Of a stretch of DNA of 64,000 nt, positions 27,670 to 37,015 are shown piece after piece (position 1 is the stretch's first letter; every line of letters starts with the position of its first letter). The position numbers and the translations under genes are program-made. The notes below the pieces were generated by a model. The model did no database searches and was not told where the DNA came from. It saw only the letters and a list, made by a program, of their open reading frames with translations. This stretch comes from Calothrix sp. NIES-2098. Its GTDB lineage: Bacteria > Cyanobacteriota > Cyanobacteriia > Cyanobacteriales > Nostocaceae. The stretch covers positions 869,001 through 933,000 of the forward strand of contig AP018172.1 in the NCBI GenBank assembly GCA_002368175.1. Direction: 5' to 3'.

Positions 27670-27690
27670 GGGCACAAAAATTTTGTGCCC
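27670..27690. terminator. Palindrome downstream of the lipoprotein gene
   Basis: A perfect 10-bp inverted repeat (GGGCACAAAA and TTTTGTGCCC) is separated by one base. It lies 40 bases beyond the stop of the minus-strand lipoprotein gene. It may terminate that transcript, but it also resembles the dispersed GGGCAC palindromes elsewhere in the window. Confidence 0.45.
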
Positions 27691-27729
27691 CTACCCCTCT
27701 ATCGTATACTTTTCAAATTGCTATCACAA

Positions 27730-28164
27730 TTATTTACCAGAACAGTAAGTATTAATTTCATTAACTAGCTTAGTTTCTTCGCCACTATTCTTTTTCAAAG
27801 ATGCTAAAGCAGTATTTGCTGATTTTAAATTCTTTTTATCTATGGCTGTTGCCGTATCTTTTAAACCCTTGCTAGTACTTTGATATAAAGTGAGAAAGCG
27901 CCCTTGAAAGCCTTGTAATTTTTCATCTTTGATTTCTAGCCCTTTCATCTCTGTGGTAATTGTGTCTATCTTGGCGGCTACTTCAGTTAAAGCTTTAGAA
28001 CCTTTCTGAGGATTAGGATTTTTACCAAAGTCTTGACCTACTGTAACTGCCTGATTTGCTACCTTAACTATTTTGTTACATTGAGCAACCTTACTTTCTC
28101 CACAGCCTGCAAATAGTAATGCGATCGCAGTAGCTCCAGAAACTATAATACTTTGTTTAATCAT
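27730..28164 (-). CDS. Small lipoprotein of unknown function
   Basis: The ATG at 28164 is preferred to a TTG at 28188, because it places a signal peptide at the N-terminus (MIKQSIIVSGATAIALLFAGC) with a lipobox LFAGC. The mature protein, about 125 residues, should be lipid-anchored. It is Lys-rich and helical, with several short helices (NKIVKVANQAVTVGQ, TEVAAKIDTITTEMKGLE, TSKGLKDTATAIDKKNLKSANTAL) and two cysteines, one near each end, that might form a disulfide. The fold resembles a helical bundle. No named family is recognised. It lies between the insertion sequence and the penicillin acylase gene. Confidence 0.75.
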   Translation of the reverse strand: MIKQSIIVSGATAIALLFAGCGESKVAQCNKIVKVANQAVTVGQDFGKNPNPQKGSKALTEVAAKIDTITTEMKGLEIKDEKLQGFQGRFLTLYQSTSKGLKDTATAIDKKNLKSANTALASLKKNSGEETKLVNEINTYCSGK

Positions 28165-28329
28165 TATTTTCTCGACTAGATTTTGCAAAATCCCGAGTTA
28201 GGTATTGGTCAAGATACGTTATACTCCATACTCTCGGTCAATAGTATTAAGTTATACTAATTTATTGCAGTTTAAAGTTACATACTTGCGTGTTGCAAAT
28301 TAAACAACTCAGCACAATATTCGCGTTGC

Positions 28330-30885
28330 TCAAGTCCCCGATTTGGGAATTAATTTTAGTGAAGCAGCAGTGTTAGCACTTACAGTCTGCGGTTCCCAAA
28401 GCATGGGATGGTATTCAATTTTGCGCCAAGTATCAACCATATCTGTGTAGTGAGTATGGAAGGCGTGACCTGATTGACCGGGTGCAAGAATTGCTACCGA
28501 ATTATCAAGATTTTTTAAATCAACAATCATCCGTAGGGAAGGAATATCCGTCACCTCAAAAGATTTGTGTGCTTGCCAACGATTAGCGTTGACGGTTTCC
28601 CCATTACCAGCCGTAGCAAAAGCACCACGATTAAATAAAGCTTCAATAGGTATAACGCCAGATTTACCTAAGGTTGCATTGCGAAAAGTAATAGTATGTA
28701 ATTTACCCCAATTCCAAGATTTTGGGTCTTTGCCTTGAATATGTTCGAGTTCATTGACAGCTTCGGTAAAAGCTTGTCGCAAAATTTGGTCGCGATTCTC
28801 GACTTTGGGGGTTCTAAGATTATCCCACCAGCTACTATTTGGCTGTTTGGCAAGATTTTTAACTACCTCATACCAGCGATCGCCACCATCAGGAAAGTAT
28901 TCCTTGGGTAACTGATCGTGAAAAGTATCTGCTAGCAAATGTTTCCAGAATACTTCAAATAAAGCCGCTGCCGATGAGGGCATTTCTAACTGCAAATTCC
29001 AATTTAGAAGTAATTTCCTGGCTGCTTCTAGGCGGGGAGTATCGAAAGAGATAGTTTCAAATAAGGGTGATAGAGTTTGGGCATTTAAATTTCGATTATC
29101 TCCCTGTATCGACTCGACATCCAGCAGAGATAGAGGTTGATTTGACTGGGAAATCATCTCGACAATCCGCTGTGCGCGGTAGCCATAAACCCAGTCTGTA
29201 GTAATCAAATAAGGATACTTATTTTGTACTAAATTATTAGCTGTAGCAATGTAACCTTGGAGTGGATTAAAACTTTTGGGTAATTGCTCAAAGTCAATAT
29301 AGCCTAACCACTCGTATTCATCAGTCCAACCAGGTACAGGATAGCGTCCATTGCCCTTGGCTCTAATCGGGAATCTACCAGGCATTTGGTAGCCAATGTT
29401 GCCATCAACATCAGCATAAACTAAATTTTGAGCAGGGACATCAAAGTTTTTCGCGGCTGTGCGGAACTCTTGCCAGTTTTGGGCGCGATTTAATAAAGGA
29501 ATAGAATACCCCAATGTGGCAGGTTCTAAAGCTGTCCAACGCAGGGAAACGGCATATTTTGACGGGATTTCTACTCCGTGATTTGCTGGGAATTGCTGCA
29601 AGTTGGGTGAGACATCCGAGAGAATAGGGCCGTGTCTGGTGTAGCGCACTGTTTGGACAATTGGCTGACTCCCCGCCACTTGAATTGTCTCTTTCACCAA
29701 TTGCATATCTACCCATTTCCCATTTACCTCATACTGGTTGGGGTTATTGGGGTTGATTTTCTCAATGTATAAATCCATCACATCTGGTTCAACATTGGTC
29801 ACGCCCCAAGCAATGCGATCGCTATGACCGATAATTACTCCTAGCATCCCCGCAAAGGAAAAGCCTGTGACGTTATAGGGACATTCCTCACTTTTGGGCG
29901 TACAGTGCAGACCAACCTCATACCAAATAGAAGGCATTTGTACTGCTAGGTGCGGATCGTTTGCTAATATCGGCTTACCTGTAGTGGTGCGTTTCCCCGA
30001 TATTACCCAGTTATTCGAGCCAATCCCAATACCCCTAGAACCAATTAATTCCTCTAAAGCCAGCATTGGTTGGGCGATTGATTCTAAGGCTGGGGTAATT
30101 GCTGCGGTTTCTTTTTGAATACTAGAGGCAATTAATTCTGTCTCATCAAAATTGTTCTGTTCCCCTGTTTTTCTTTTTTGCTGGTCTGGTAAAATTACTG
30201 GTAAATCTTGGGGATATGGTGGGAAAAGTTCCTCTACCTGAGCCAAGTTTAAAGTTTTGAGGAGAATGGTACGTTCAATTTCTCGCTCGAAGTTTCTGCC
30301 CAGGTCGTAAGCCATAACCTTACCCCAAGTTAAGGAGTGCAGCATTTGCCAAGGTTCAGGTTTATACCCAGGATTCAGCAGTTTCAACACAGCATATTCT
30401 AGACTCAGGGCGCTACCTTGATGCTCTGCTAGATAAGCATTTACCCCTTCAGAGTATGCTTCTAGATATGCTTTCATCTCTGCATTCATTTGTGCGATTT
30501 CTTGCTGTGCTACCCTAGCCCAACCCATTGTCCGCAAGTACTTGTCAGTTGCTACTTGGGAAGCACCAAACATTTCTGAAAGTCGCCCGGAACCGATGTG
30601 TCTCCAGAAGTCCATTTGCCAAAAGCGGTCTTGGGCGTGGATGTAGCCTTGCGCCATGAAGAGATCGTGGGAGTTGGCGGCGTAAATATGGGGAACTCCC
30701 CATCGATCGCGCTGGACAGTTACCTCAGCTTTTAGTCCCGAAAGAGCGATCGCCCCATTGTCTTGAGGAAAAGATTGACGTACAGTATGGGTGGCAAACC
30801 CCACTAGTGATAGACCCAACACTAGTATGACAATGACAAGATTTTTTAATGTCTTGTGCAACCAAACTTTTCTGGATCTTCTCAT
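28330..30885 (-). CDS. Penicillin acylase family N-terminal-nucleophile hydrolase
   Basis: This is a periplasmic acylase of the S45 peptidase family that cleaves amide bonds of acylated substrates. In cyanobacteria, members can act on N-acyl-homoserine lactones, but the substrate here is not established. One N-terminal hydrophobic segment (LVIVILVLGLSLVGFATH) directs it to the membrane or periplasm. The N-terminal part has the typical VPHIYAANSHDLFMAQGYIHAQDRFWQMD. The autocatalytic Ser nucleophile is in GIGSNNWVISG (around residue 290), preceded by the spacer peptide and followed by ILANDPHL. At 851 residues it is full length. The preceding gap contains only a short ambiguous frame. Confidence 0.92.
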   Translation of the reverse strand: MRRSRKVWLHKTLKNLVIVILVLGLSLVGFATHTVRQSFPQDNGAIALSGLKAEVTVQRDRWGVPHIYAANSHDLFMAQGYIHAQDRFWQMDFWRHIGSGRLSEMFGASQVATDKYLRTMGWARVAQQEIAQMNAEMKAYLEAYSEGVNAYLAEHQGSALSLEYAVLKLLNPGYKPEPWQMLHSLTWGKVMAYDLGRNFEREIERTILLKTLNLAQVEELFPPYPQDLPVILPDQQKRKTGEQNNFDETELIASSIQKETAAITPALESIAQPMLALEELIGSRGIGIGSNNWVISGKRTTTGKPILANDPHLAVQMPSIWYEVGLHCTPKSEECPYNVTGFSFAGMLGVIIGHSDRIAWGVTNVEPDVMDLYIEKINPNNPNQYEVNGKWVDMQLVKETIQVAGSQPIVQTVRYTRHGPILSDVSPNLQQFPANHGVEIPSKYAVSLRWTALEPATLGYSIPLLNRAQNWQEFRTAAKNFDVPAQNLVYADVDGNIGYQMPGRFPIRAKGNGRYPVPGWTDEYEWLGYIDFEQLPKSFNPLQGYIATANNLVQNKYPYLITTDWVYGYRAQRIVEMISQSNQPLSLLDVESIQGDNRNLNAQTLSPLFETISFDTPRLEAARKLLLNWNLQLEMPSSAAALFEVFWKHLLADTFHDQLPKEYFPDGGDRWYEVVKNLAKQPNSSWWDNLRTPKVENRDQILRQAFTEAVNELEHIQGKDPKSWNWGKLHTITFRNATLGKSGVIPIEALFNRGAFATAGNGETVNANRWQAHKSFEVTDIPSLRMIVDLKNLDNSVAILAPGQSGHAFHTHYTDMVDTWRKIEYHPMLWEPQTVSANTAASLKLIPKSGT

Positions 30886-31022
30886 TGGCGCAGGTTGTGG
30901 CGTTATTAATCAAACCACTGGACATTGTACTGCGGTTGGGGTGCGCTGTTGATTTTTTAGCTGACACAAACTGAAGCGATCGTCTTCACAAGTAGCCCAA
31001 GCCACAACACCATCTTCAGCAG

Positions 31023-31217
31023 TTAGTTATGATTTTTGGGTCGGAAAATCTCTGTTAACTCTTCTTTAGTCATGTTATACGGAAACGGATAGGTTTTCGC
31101 ATCAGGACTGCGACGATTCACAAATAATTCTCGGATGGCTTCATCATCAGTTGGGTGTTGTCGTATATAAGCTTTTAATTCTTGACGAGTCATTTTAGTA
31201 AAATCAGGCTGAGTCAT
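31023..31217 (-). CDS. DUF6887 family small protein
   Basis: The 64-residue product (MTQPDFTKMTRQELKAYIRQHPTDDEAIRELF, ending KEELTEIFRPK) matches the DUF6887 pattern: a MTxxELKAYIRxHPxDDEAI helix followed by a conserved pro/tyr-rich tail. The ATG at 31217 is chosen over one at 31241 because the homologous region starts there. It overlaps the end of the DUF6888 gene by 14 bases, so the two are translationally coupled. The biochemical function is unknown. Confidence 0.8.
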   Translation of the reverse strand: MTQPDFTKMTRQELKAYIRQHPTDDEAIRELFVNRRSPDAKTYPFPYNMTKEELTEIFRPKNHN

Positions 31218-31398
31218 CTTCGTAAAACTCCCAACTTCCATCTTCCAAAATAATAATTTCTATGCCTTCATTCATCCCGGCTAGTATAAATATATGTTTA
31301 TATAACGCATCATATCTAAATAAGTGTATAGGCTGTAGCATATCTGAAAGTGATTGACAGACACACACTGAAGCGATCGCTTGTTCGCGGGTTGGCAT
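31204..31398 (-). CDS. DUF6888 family small protein
   Basis: The 64-residue product begins MPTREQAIASVCVCQSLSDM and contains QPIHLFRYD and FILAG followed by IEIIILEDGSWEF, the sequence order of DUF6888. It lies directly upstream of, and overlaps, the DUF6887 gene on the same strand, the usual pairing in cyanobacteria. The pair has the size and overlap of a toxin-antitoxin or other two-protein module, but no activity is known to me. Confidence 0.8.
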   Translation of the reverse strand: MPTREQAIASVCVCQSLSDMLQPIHLFRYDALYKHIFILAGMNEGIEIIILEDGSWEFYEDDSA

Positions 31399-31470
31399 TT
31401 AGTCAAACATTTTTGCAATATCTTTTAATTTTAACTAAAACAGTGATTGAAAAATAACAAATGACAGCCC

Positions 31471-31522
31471 TCTCCTGTCGGAGACGCTACGCGTAGATTG
31501 CTTCCTCGAAGGGGTACGCTAA
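31471..31522. repeat. Short dispersed cyanobacterial repeat
   Basis: The stretch with CGGAGACGCTACGCGTAG and CGAAGGGGTACGCTAA belongs to the G+C-rich palindromic repeats common in Nostocales genomes. A longer relative with CGAAGCG/GAGAACGCC arms is in 60154-60444. Confidence 0.5.
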
Positions 31523-31547
31523 TTATCTTTAAATTACGCCGATCTAT

Positions 31548-32777
31548 TTATGATGACTCCCGTACTAAATGAATGTTTTCCTTTGGCGCTGACTTTGCTT
31601 CTACCATGTTGAAATCAACAATTGGTTGCACGGGCTGCATAGCAGTTAGATAAGATGAAATCTGTGCCCCTAAATTTCGCAGGCAAGTAAGTTTATCAAT
31701 ATTATTAAAATCTATGCTGGTAAAACTATCTTTGGTAGCTAGCACTGATATTAAATAGATTTGTGAATGCTTTCCTGTGGTCGAATCAATTGTTTGCACA
31801 AATCCATTAAATACAACTGTATCTAGATGTTGAGCTAGATCTGCGGTGAAAACTTCGTTAATCGTGCGCAAAGCGATCGCAGTTACTATATCTTGGTATA
31901 ACTCTTCAATTTCAACTGGCTTTCTAGCTATGCCGCGAATCTCATCTTTACTATGGTCGTATTGCACCTCTGCTATTGTCGGGATAATTTTAGCCTTGGG
32001 CAGTTCATACTCAATCTTTAACTGTTTAGATTCGGGTACATAAGCTACTTGGAATTGTTGGGGCAACGCCACCTTGTCTTCATTTGTATAGGAGATGTAT
32101 TGGAACTCTTCCAAGGTTGGATATTCCGAACGTTCTAATACCATCTCATTATAAATTTCTACAGCAGATGCCTCTCCGTCTTGGTAAGCTGCTGCTAATT
32201 CATCTATCTCAGCATTGCGCTTTTTAATATCTAAAATAAAACTATGCTTTTTCCATTCATAATTTGCTTTAAGATGCTCTAGAGATACTTGGCGGCTAGA
32301 TTCTGTTTCTTCATATTGTTTCTGCGCCATCTGATAATTCAATTCGGCTTTTTTAAGTGAATTTATATAATGCTTTTCTAAGAAAGGCAGCAGTCTCATG
32401 AGCCATTTAGGAGGAGATTTTGGCTGGCAAAATTGTAGCTTTTTTGATTCTGCTAATAATTCCTGCGGTAGTTCCATTGGGGGAAATGTTTCCCGAATCC
32501 GCAAGTGTTCAAATGAAACTGAATCTTCTGCCTTGAGACTATGTTCTAATAGCGTTTGCAACTGATGTATCCATTCTGCTAGCTCATCATTAATATCATC
32601 AACATCAGATAAACGTTGCTCTAGGTAATTATCCTTAGGCTGATTTGGCTTTTCCTGTAAAGCTTTCTCGTTATCATAGGAGGCAAGTTTTCTTTTGATT
32701 TCACACTCCCTTTGAGCGCGAGCAACTTTTTTAGCAGTGGATTTCATCAAACCGGATGGTTTGTTTCTCAGGGACAT
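31548..32777 (-). CDS. Coiled-coil protein resembling the N-terminal part of Mrr-type restriction proteins
   Basis: The start at 32777 is an ATG preceded by AGGAGC; a TTG at 32804 is rejected. The first 60 residues are basic and polar. A long helical, heptad-rich region runs from about residue 140 to 215 (KKAELNYQMAQKQYEETESSRQ and following). The C-terminal 200 residues have a beta-rich segment with LKIEYELPKAKIIP, then YQDIVTAIALRTINEVFTAD and VVFNGFVQTIDSTTGK. That order is familiar to me from the region preceding the nuclease domain in Mrr-like restriction proteins. No PD-(D/E)XK nuclease motif follows; the protein simply ends. It may be a stand-alone partner or a truncated version. This relation is a recollection of pattern and needs a profile search. 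Confidence 0.6.
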   Translation of the reverse strand: MSLRNKPSGLMKSTAKKVARAQRECEIKRKLASYDNEKALQEKPNQPKDNYLEQRLSDVDDINDELAEWIHQLQTLLEHSLKAEDSVSFEHLRIRETFPPMELPQELLAESKKLQFCQPKSPPKWLMRLLPFLEKHYINSLKKAELNYQMAQKQYEETESSRQVSLEHLKANYEWKKHSFILDIKKRNAEIDELAAAYQDGEASAVEIYNEMVLERSEYPTLEEFQYISYTNEDKVALPQQFQVAYVPESKQLKIEYELPKAKIIPTIAEVQYDHSKDEIRGIARKPVEIEELYQDIVTAIALRTINEVFTADLAQHLDTVVFNGFVQTIDSTTGKHSQIYLISVLATKDSFTSIDFNNIDKLTCLRNLGAQISSYLTAMQPVQPIVDFNMVEAKSAPKENIHLVRESS

Positions 32778-33697
32778 TTTTGAAGCTCCTAATTTTTTAT
32801 ACAAACTACCTTATAAGTAGAACTTGAAGTATCTTCTATTATTAACCTAACTAAACTAATTTGCTGCTTTCTTCTTGTAGGGATTAATACCATATTGGAT
32901 ACAGGTTACTTAGTATGCTATTTGGTATTGAAAGTTCAGTAATTTAGACGATCGTGTCTCTAATATAACTCAATAACCTTGTACTAGAAGAAATATTATA
33001 TACTTACATACCTCTCATAAAATGTTCATAGCGATCGCCACCAATATTTTCAAAGACTTTTACCCGTGAAAACAAGATAGATTCATGTGAGTTTTTTGAC
33101 CAAAAAATCTAAACCTTGAATATCTCAAACAGAACTTTACACCTTTTTGTTAGACATTAGTGCATTAGAAGCTACTTTTAAAGAGATGTAAAGATTACAG
33201 CCTGAGAATATAGTTTTTTATCCATCTTAGAGAAAACTATATATTCATGGAGTTGCTCGCAAAGGCAGTACAACACCATTTAAACTAATGGAATATATAC
33301 GCCGTAATTTTGTTTCCTCTGCAACACTTGCAGGGGAATTAATTTATATTACTCAGTAGTAACTCACCAAAATTTTATCCCTGTTTTTCCCTGTCTATTT
33401 TCCAGCTATAGGAATTAATTAAAGGTAGAATGCCTTGGCGATCGAATTTTCTGCCTAACCAACATGAGACTCAGTATTTTTGAGAGTCAGCCTTATTTAA
33501 CTTGAAAATCTTAGAGTTGAAATGTGAGAAACCCGTGAGCAATCCCAAGATTATGGCGCAAATAATTGCTTGAATCGGCTTGTTTTACATTTCTTAAGAA
33601 ATCAAGTTTTAGACCCAGCTACAATAATTCCCAGGAAACTCTTGAGCAGCAGCTATAATACCGAGAATTATTTTGCATAGGTATGAGGAGGTAAGAA
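32778..33697. other. 920-base intergenic region between divergent genes
   Basis: No coherent reading frame or RNA gene was recognised. A 10-bp inverted repeat (ATATAGTTTT at 33208-33217 and its complement at 33233-33242) could form a hairpin. A TATAAT box at 33654-33659, about 40 bases before the methyltransferase start, is a plausible -10 element, although no good -35 accompanies it. One HIP1 site is present near 33031. Confidence 0.4.
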
Positions 33698-34435
33698 ATG
33701 GGATTAGCTGGGTTAAGAATTGTTTTGATGGAGCCAGCTGGTCCAATGAATGTGGGGTCGATCGCTAGGGTAATGAAAAATTTTGGACTTAATCATTTGG
33801 TAATAGTCAATCCCCAATGCGATCCGCTGTCAATGGAAGCGATGAAAATGGCAGTTCATGCCAAAGAGATTTTAGAATCTGCTGTCTTAGTAGCAACATT
33901 ACCTGAAGCTTTGCAGGGATGTGTCAGGGTAATAGCCACTACCGGCAGAGTTCGCAGTACAGACACGCCTTTAGAAAACCCCCGCACGGCACTACCTTGG
34001 TTATTAGAAGAATTAGACAAACCAGTCGCGCTGATTTTTGGTAGAGAAGATCGGGGATTAAGCAATGAAGAATTAAATTATGCTCAACGGTTTGTGATGA
34101 TTCCCACACATGAGAGTTATCAATCCCTGAATCTGGCTACGGCCGTGGCTATCTGCTGTTATGAACTGGCACAATCTCCGGAATTATCTGCAACTGAGTC
34201 ACCACCAACAGAACAGGCTGCTTGGGATGTGGTGGAAGCTTATTATCAACAATTAGAATCTTTACTGCTGAAAATTGGTTATCTTTATCCGCATACCGCA
34301 GCTAGCCGAATGGAAAAATTTCGGCAACTATATAACCGTACACACCTGCAAACGACTGAAGTAGCTATGTTGCGAGGGATTTTGCGGCAAGTAGAATGGG
34401 CAATTACCAGCCAGAGCGATCGTGAAATCTTGTAA
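33698..34435 (+). CDS. SpoU/TrmH-family RNA 2'-O-methyltransferase, TrmJ-like
   Basis: This SPOUT enzyme transfers a methyl group from S-adenosylmethionine to a ribose 2'-OH in RNA. The three SPOUT motifs are visible: PMNVGSIARVMKNFG (motif 1), LIFGREDRGLSNEE (motif 2) and the knot-forming IPTHESYQSLNLATAVAICCYEL (motif 3). A C-terminal helical extension of about 85 residues matches TrmJ, which methylates position 32 of tRNAs. At 245 residues the size fits. A strong GAGGAGG ribosome-binding site precedes the ATG, and a candidate -10 box lies upstream. The TrmJ assignment, rather than another SpoU enzyme, is likely but not certain. Confidence 0.88.
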   Translation: MGLAGLRIVLMEPAGPMNVGSIARVMKNFGLNHLVIVNPQCDPLSMEAMKMAVHAKEILESAVLVATLPEALQGCVRVIATTGRVRSTDTPLENPRTALPWLLEELDKPVALIFGREDRGLSNEELNYAQRFVMIPTHESYQSLNLATAVAICCYELAQSPELSATESPPTEQAAWDVVEAYYQQLESLLLKIGYLYPHTAASRMEKFRQLYNRTHLQTTEVAMLRGILRQVEWAITSQSDREIL

Positions 34436-34563
34436 TTCATCGCTTAATATGTACGCATTCATCCCCCCAAAATAGATAATATGGCCTAAACTAAACACAA
34501 AAATGCTACTTAGTGGCAAAAAGTGTTTTCAGTATTAAAGTAAAGGTACTTGAGGAGTGAGTT

Positions 34564-36246
34564 TTGGGTCGGGAGTCAGCAGGAAAAAAATCGAGTGGGT
34601 CACAAGGAGTAGGGGTGTCAGAATCAAGTGACAAACTAAGAGCTTTCTCGCGGCGTCAACCCGGAAACCGCCGCCAGCGTCCGCGCAAAGTTCAAAACGC
34701 GGAACAAAAAAAAGTGAAAGTTCCTAACCAAAAGCGTGCTGTCGCTAAAGAAGCTACGCTGACACGGGTAACGAAGAGTGCTAATCATTCTCCAATGGCG
34801 GCTGGGGTATCCAGGTCAAGACCGGGGTTGGTCATGCCAGCAGCAGTGAAACCAATACCTAGAACCAAGGTAATGACTCCTCAAGTACAATCCAGTGCTG
34901 TGAAGATGAAGACAGTACGGATCGATCGGCATGGGTCGCCGAAAACAGCCATGCGATCGCGCAAGACACGTTTAAAACCAATGGCAAGAACCCTGCTGTA
35001 TACCATGCGGCTGTTGATCGTGGGAGTTGGTATCGGCGCGATTATGGGTACGGTGTTGTCTGTATTAGACCCAGCTACGCGAATGACTCCAACTTCTTCA
35101 TCTAATAGTAATGCTGGTCAATCCCAACCCCAACCTACTCCAACTGCACAAACGCCTTCTGGCTTATATTTATCTCAAGAAATTAACTCCTTAAAAACTG
35201 CCGTGCAAAACCTGGTGGCAGCAAATCCAAATCTGACACCGGGAGTTTTGTTAGTAGATTTGGATACAGGCGCTTATGTAGATGTGAATAGCGCTGCTAG
35301 TTTTCCCGCAGCCAGTACAATTAAAATCCCAATTTTGGTGGCCTTTTTCCAAGATTTAGATGCAGGGAAAATCCGCCTGGATGAAATGCTGACCATGCAG
35401 CAACCGATGATTGCTGGTGGCTCCGGAAATATGCAATACAAGCCAGCTGGAACTCAGTTCACAGCTTTAGAAGTCGTCACGAAGATGATTACCATCAGCG
35501 ACAATACAGCCACAAATATGCTGATTGCGCGACTGGGAGGGATAGAAGCACTTAACCAACGTTTCCGCAGCTGGGGTTTGACAACTACCGCAATTCGCAA
35601 TCAACTCCCAGATTTACAAGGGACAAACACTACTAGTCCCAAGGAATTGGCAACTTTGTTGGCGATGGTAAATCAGGGGAATTTGGTGAATATGCGATCG
35701 CGCGATCGCTTGCTTGATATCATGCGCCAAACCCAAAGAGATAATTTACTACCCTCTGGTTTAGGAGCAGGTGCGAGTATTGCCCATAAAACAGGCGATA
35801 TTGGCACAATGCTGGCAGATGCAGGTTTAGTTGATATCCCAACTGGCAAGCGCTACATAGCTTCAGTGATGGTACAACGTCCCAATAACGATGCTCGCGC
35901 CGAAAAGCTCATTAGTGCAATTTCTCGCGCCGCTTACCAGCAATTTAGCCAAAATGCAACCATACCCAGTAATACAACAACCAATATGCCGCCTGCAACT
36001 GGTTTTCAGTCACCAGTAATGGCTCCTCCTGTACCTAACAGTACAGTCAATACTGTACCCATGCCCAACAACAGTACAGTCAACACCGTACCCATGCCCA
36101 ACAACAGTACGGTCAACACCATACCCATGAATGGTTATCAACCCCCAATTGTGTCTCCTTATCCCAACAGTATGGTAAATCCCATGCTTAATCCTGGTTA
36201 TCCATCATCGCCGATGGTGAATCCCCAGTATTATCCACCTAGATAA
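34564..36246 (+). CDS. Class A beta-lactamase-fold serine hydrolase, membrane-anchored
   Basis: The start is a TTG with GGAG about 8 bases before it. A basic, Lys/Arg-rich cytoplasmic region of about 140 residues precedes one membrane helix (LLYTMRLLIVGVGIGAIMGTVLSVL). The periplasmic domain carries the serine-hydrolase triad of motifs: STIK with Ser251, SDN at 312-314 and KTG at 409-411. The Glu166-type motif of true penicillin-hydrolysing enzymes is not evident in the omega-loop region (NQLPDLQGTNTTSP). A cell-wall-related or unknown role is therefore as likely as resistance. The C-terminal 90 residues are a Pro/Asn-rich tail with three 10-11-residue repeats (PNNSTVNTVPM), visible as repeats in DNA at 36034-36129. 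A terminator follows. Confidence 0.85.
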   Translation: MGRESAGKKSSGSQGVGVSESSDKLRAFSRRQPGNRRQRPRKVQNAEQKKVKVPNQKRAVAKEATLTRVTKSANHSPMAAGVSRSRPGLVMPAAVKPIPRTKVMTPQVQSSAVKMKTVRIDRHGSPKTAMRSRKTRLKPMARTLLYTMRLLIVGVGIGAIMGTVLSVLDPATRMTPTSSSNSNAGQSQPQPTPTAQTPSGLYLSQEINSLKTAVQNLVAANPNLTPGVLLVDLDTGAYVDVNSAASFPAASTIKIPILVAFFQDLDAGKIRLDEMLTMQQPMIAGGSGNMQYKPAGTQFTALEVVTKMITISDNTATNMLIARLGGIEALNQRFRSWGLTTTAIRNQLPDLQGTNTTSPKELATLLAMVNQGNLVNMRSRDRLLDIMRQTQRDNLLPSGLGAGASIAHKTGDIGTMLADAGLVDIPTGKRYIASVMVQRPNNDARAEKLISAISRAAYQQFSQNATIPSNTTTNMPPATGFQSPVMAPPVPNSTVNTVPMPNNSTVNTVPMPNNSTVNTIPMNGYQPPIVSPYPNSMVNPMLNPGYPSSPMVNPQYYPPR

Positions 36247-36290
36247 GTAGGTTGGCGCAATTAAAGATAACTGGCGATAATTTTCACACT

Positions 36291-36321
36291 CCCCAGCGCT
36301 AGAAGCGCGGGGATTATTTTT
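36291..36321 (+). terminator. Terminator after the beta-lactamase-fold gene
   Basis: CCCC-A-GCGC pairs with GCGCGGGG (one bulged A, 5-base loop), with T-rich sequence downstream (GATTATTTTTAC). It lies 45 bases past the stop. The rest of the 307-base gap before psb28-2 shows nothing. Confidence 0.6.
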
Positions 36322-36553
36322 ACATTTGTTTATATATTGACGTTGACAACAAAACATCTTGATGAAGCGAGAAAGATGCAAAGAGATTGAAGAGTAACAG
36401 GATTTTAGAGAAACTGTATTAAATACAAGTTAACAAAAACATCATGAAGTATGAAAAAAAGGCGAAGTAATTCGCTTAAAGGATGAAAATGAAAATGGAA
36501 TGGTTCATTCCCAATTTGCTTATTCATACTTTACATTTCATCCTTCATTTAAC

Positions 36554-36922
36554 ATGACAACAACTACACCTTCAATCGAATTTTTTGCCGGACTTTTTGA
36601 AGAACTGAGCAATGTCAGTTTACGTCGTGAAGTCCGCACTGGTAAACGCATAGTTGTAATGTTTTTTGAGAAATTGCAAGCCTTGGAAGGATTTAACAGC
36701 TTTACCAAACCATCTTTGAATTCCTTGCGGTTAACTGATGAAGAAGGCGAAATGAATATTACTCCTGCTTCTACTCGATTCATTTTTGGCGGTGATGAAG
36801 GGGATGAACTACAGCGAGTCGAGTGTAAATTGGAAATTGAGCAAGATGACCGTTGGGAAAGATTTATGCGATTTATGCATCGCTATGCTGAGGCTAATGG
36901 CATGGAATATGGCGAACGTTAA
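36554..36922 (+). CDS. psb28-2: Photosystem II assembly factor Psb28-2
   Basis: The 122-residue product is a Psb28-type protein, a soluble factor that binds PSII assembly intermediates at the cytoplasmic side of thylakoids. The diagnostic C-terminus WERFMRFMHRYAEANGMEYG is almost the family consensus. SLRLTDEEGEMNITPASTRFIFGGDEG covers the central beta sheet. The N-terminus (IEFFAGLFEELSNVSLRREVRTG) differs from canonical Psb28, and with its GDEGDEL loop it fits the second paralogue, Psb28-2. The ATG at 36554 is preferred to one at 36500, which would add an 18-residue extension not seen in the family. No photosynthesis genes flank it. Confidence 0.85.
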   Translation: MTTTTPSIEFFAGLFEELSNVSLRREVRTGKRIVVMFFEKLQALEGFNSFTKPSLNSLRLTDEEGEMNITPASTRFIFGGDEGDELQRVECKLEIEQDDRWERFMRFMHRYAEANGMEYGER

Positions 36923-37015
36923 ATTTTGCTGCGATCGCTCATAGCAATTCATCCTCATAGGAAGATGTTGACAAAAAGGGATTTTAATTAATTGCAATTG
37001 ACCCTTGACTCTCGA

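Noticed and set aside
30961..31022. Possible truncated copy of the DUF6888 gene start
   Set aside because: About 19 bases resemble the DUF6888 5' coding end (TIASVCV), but they include part of a HIP1-like site and the match ends at once; too short to claim.
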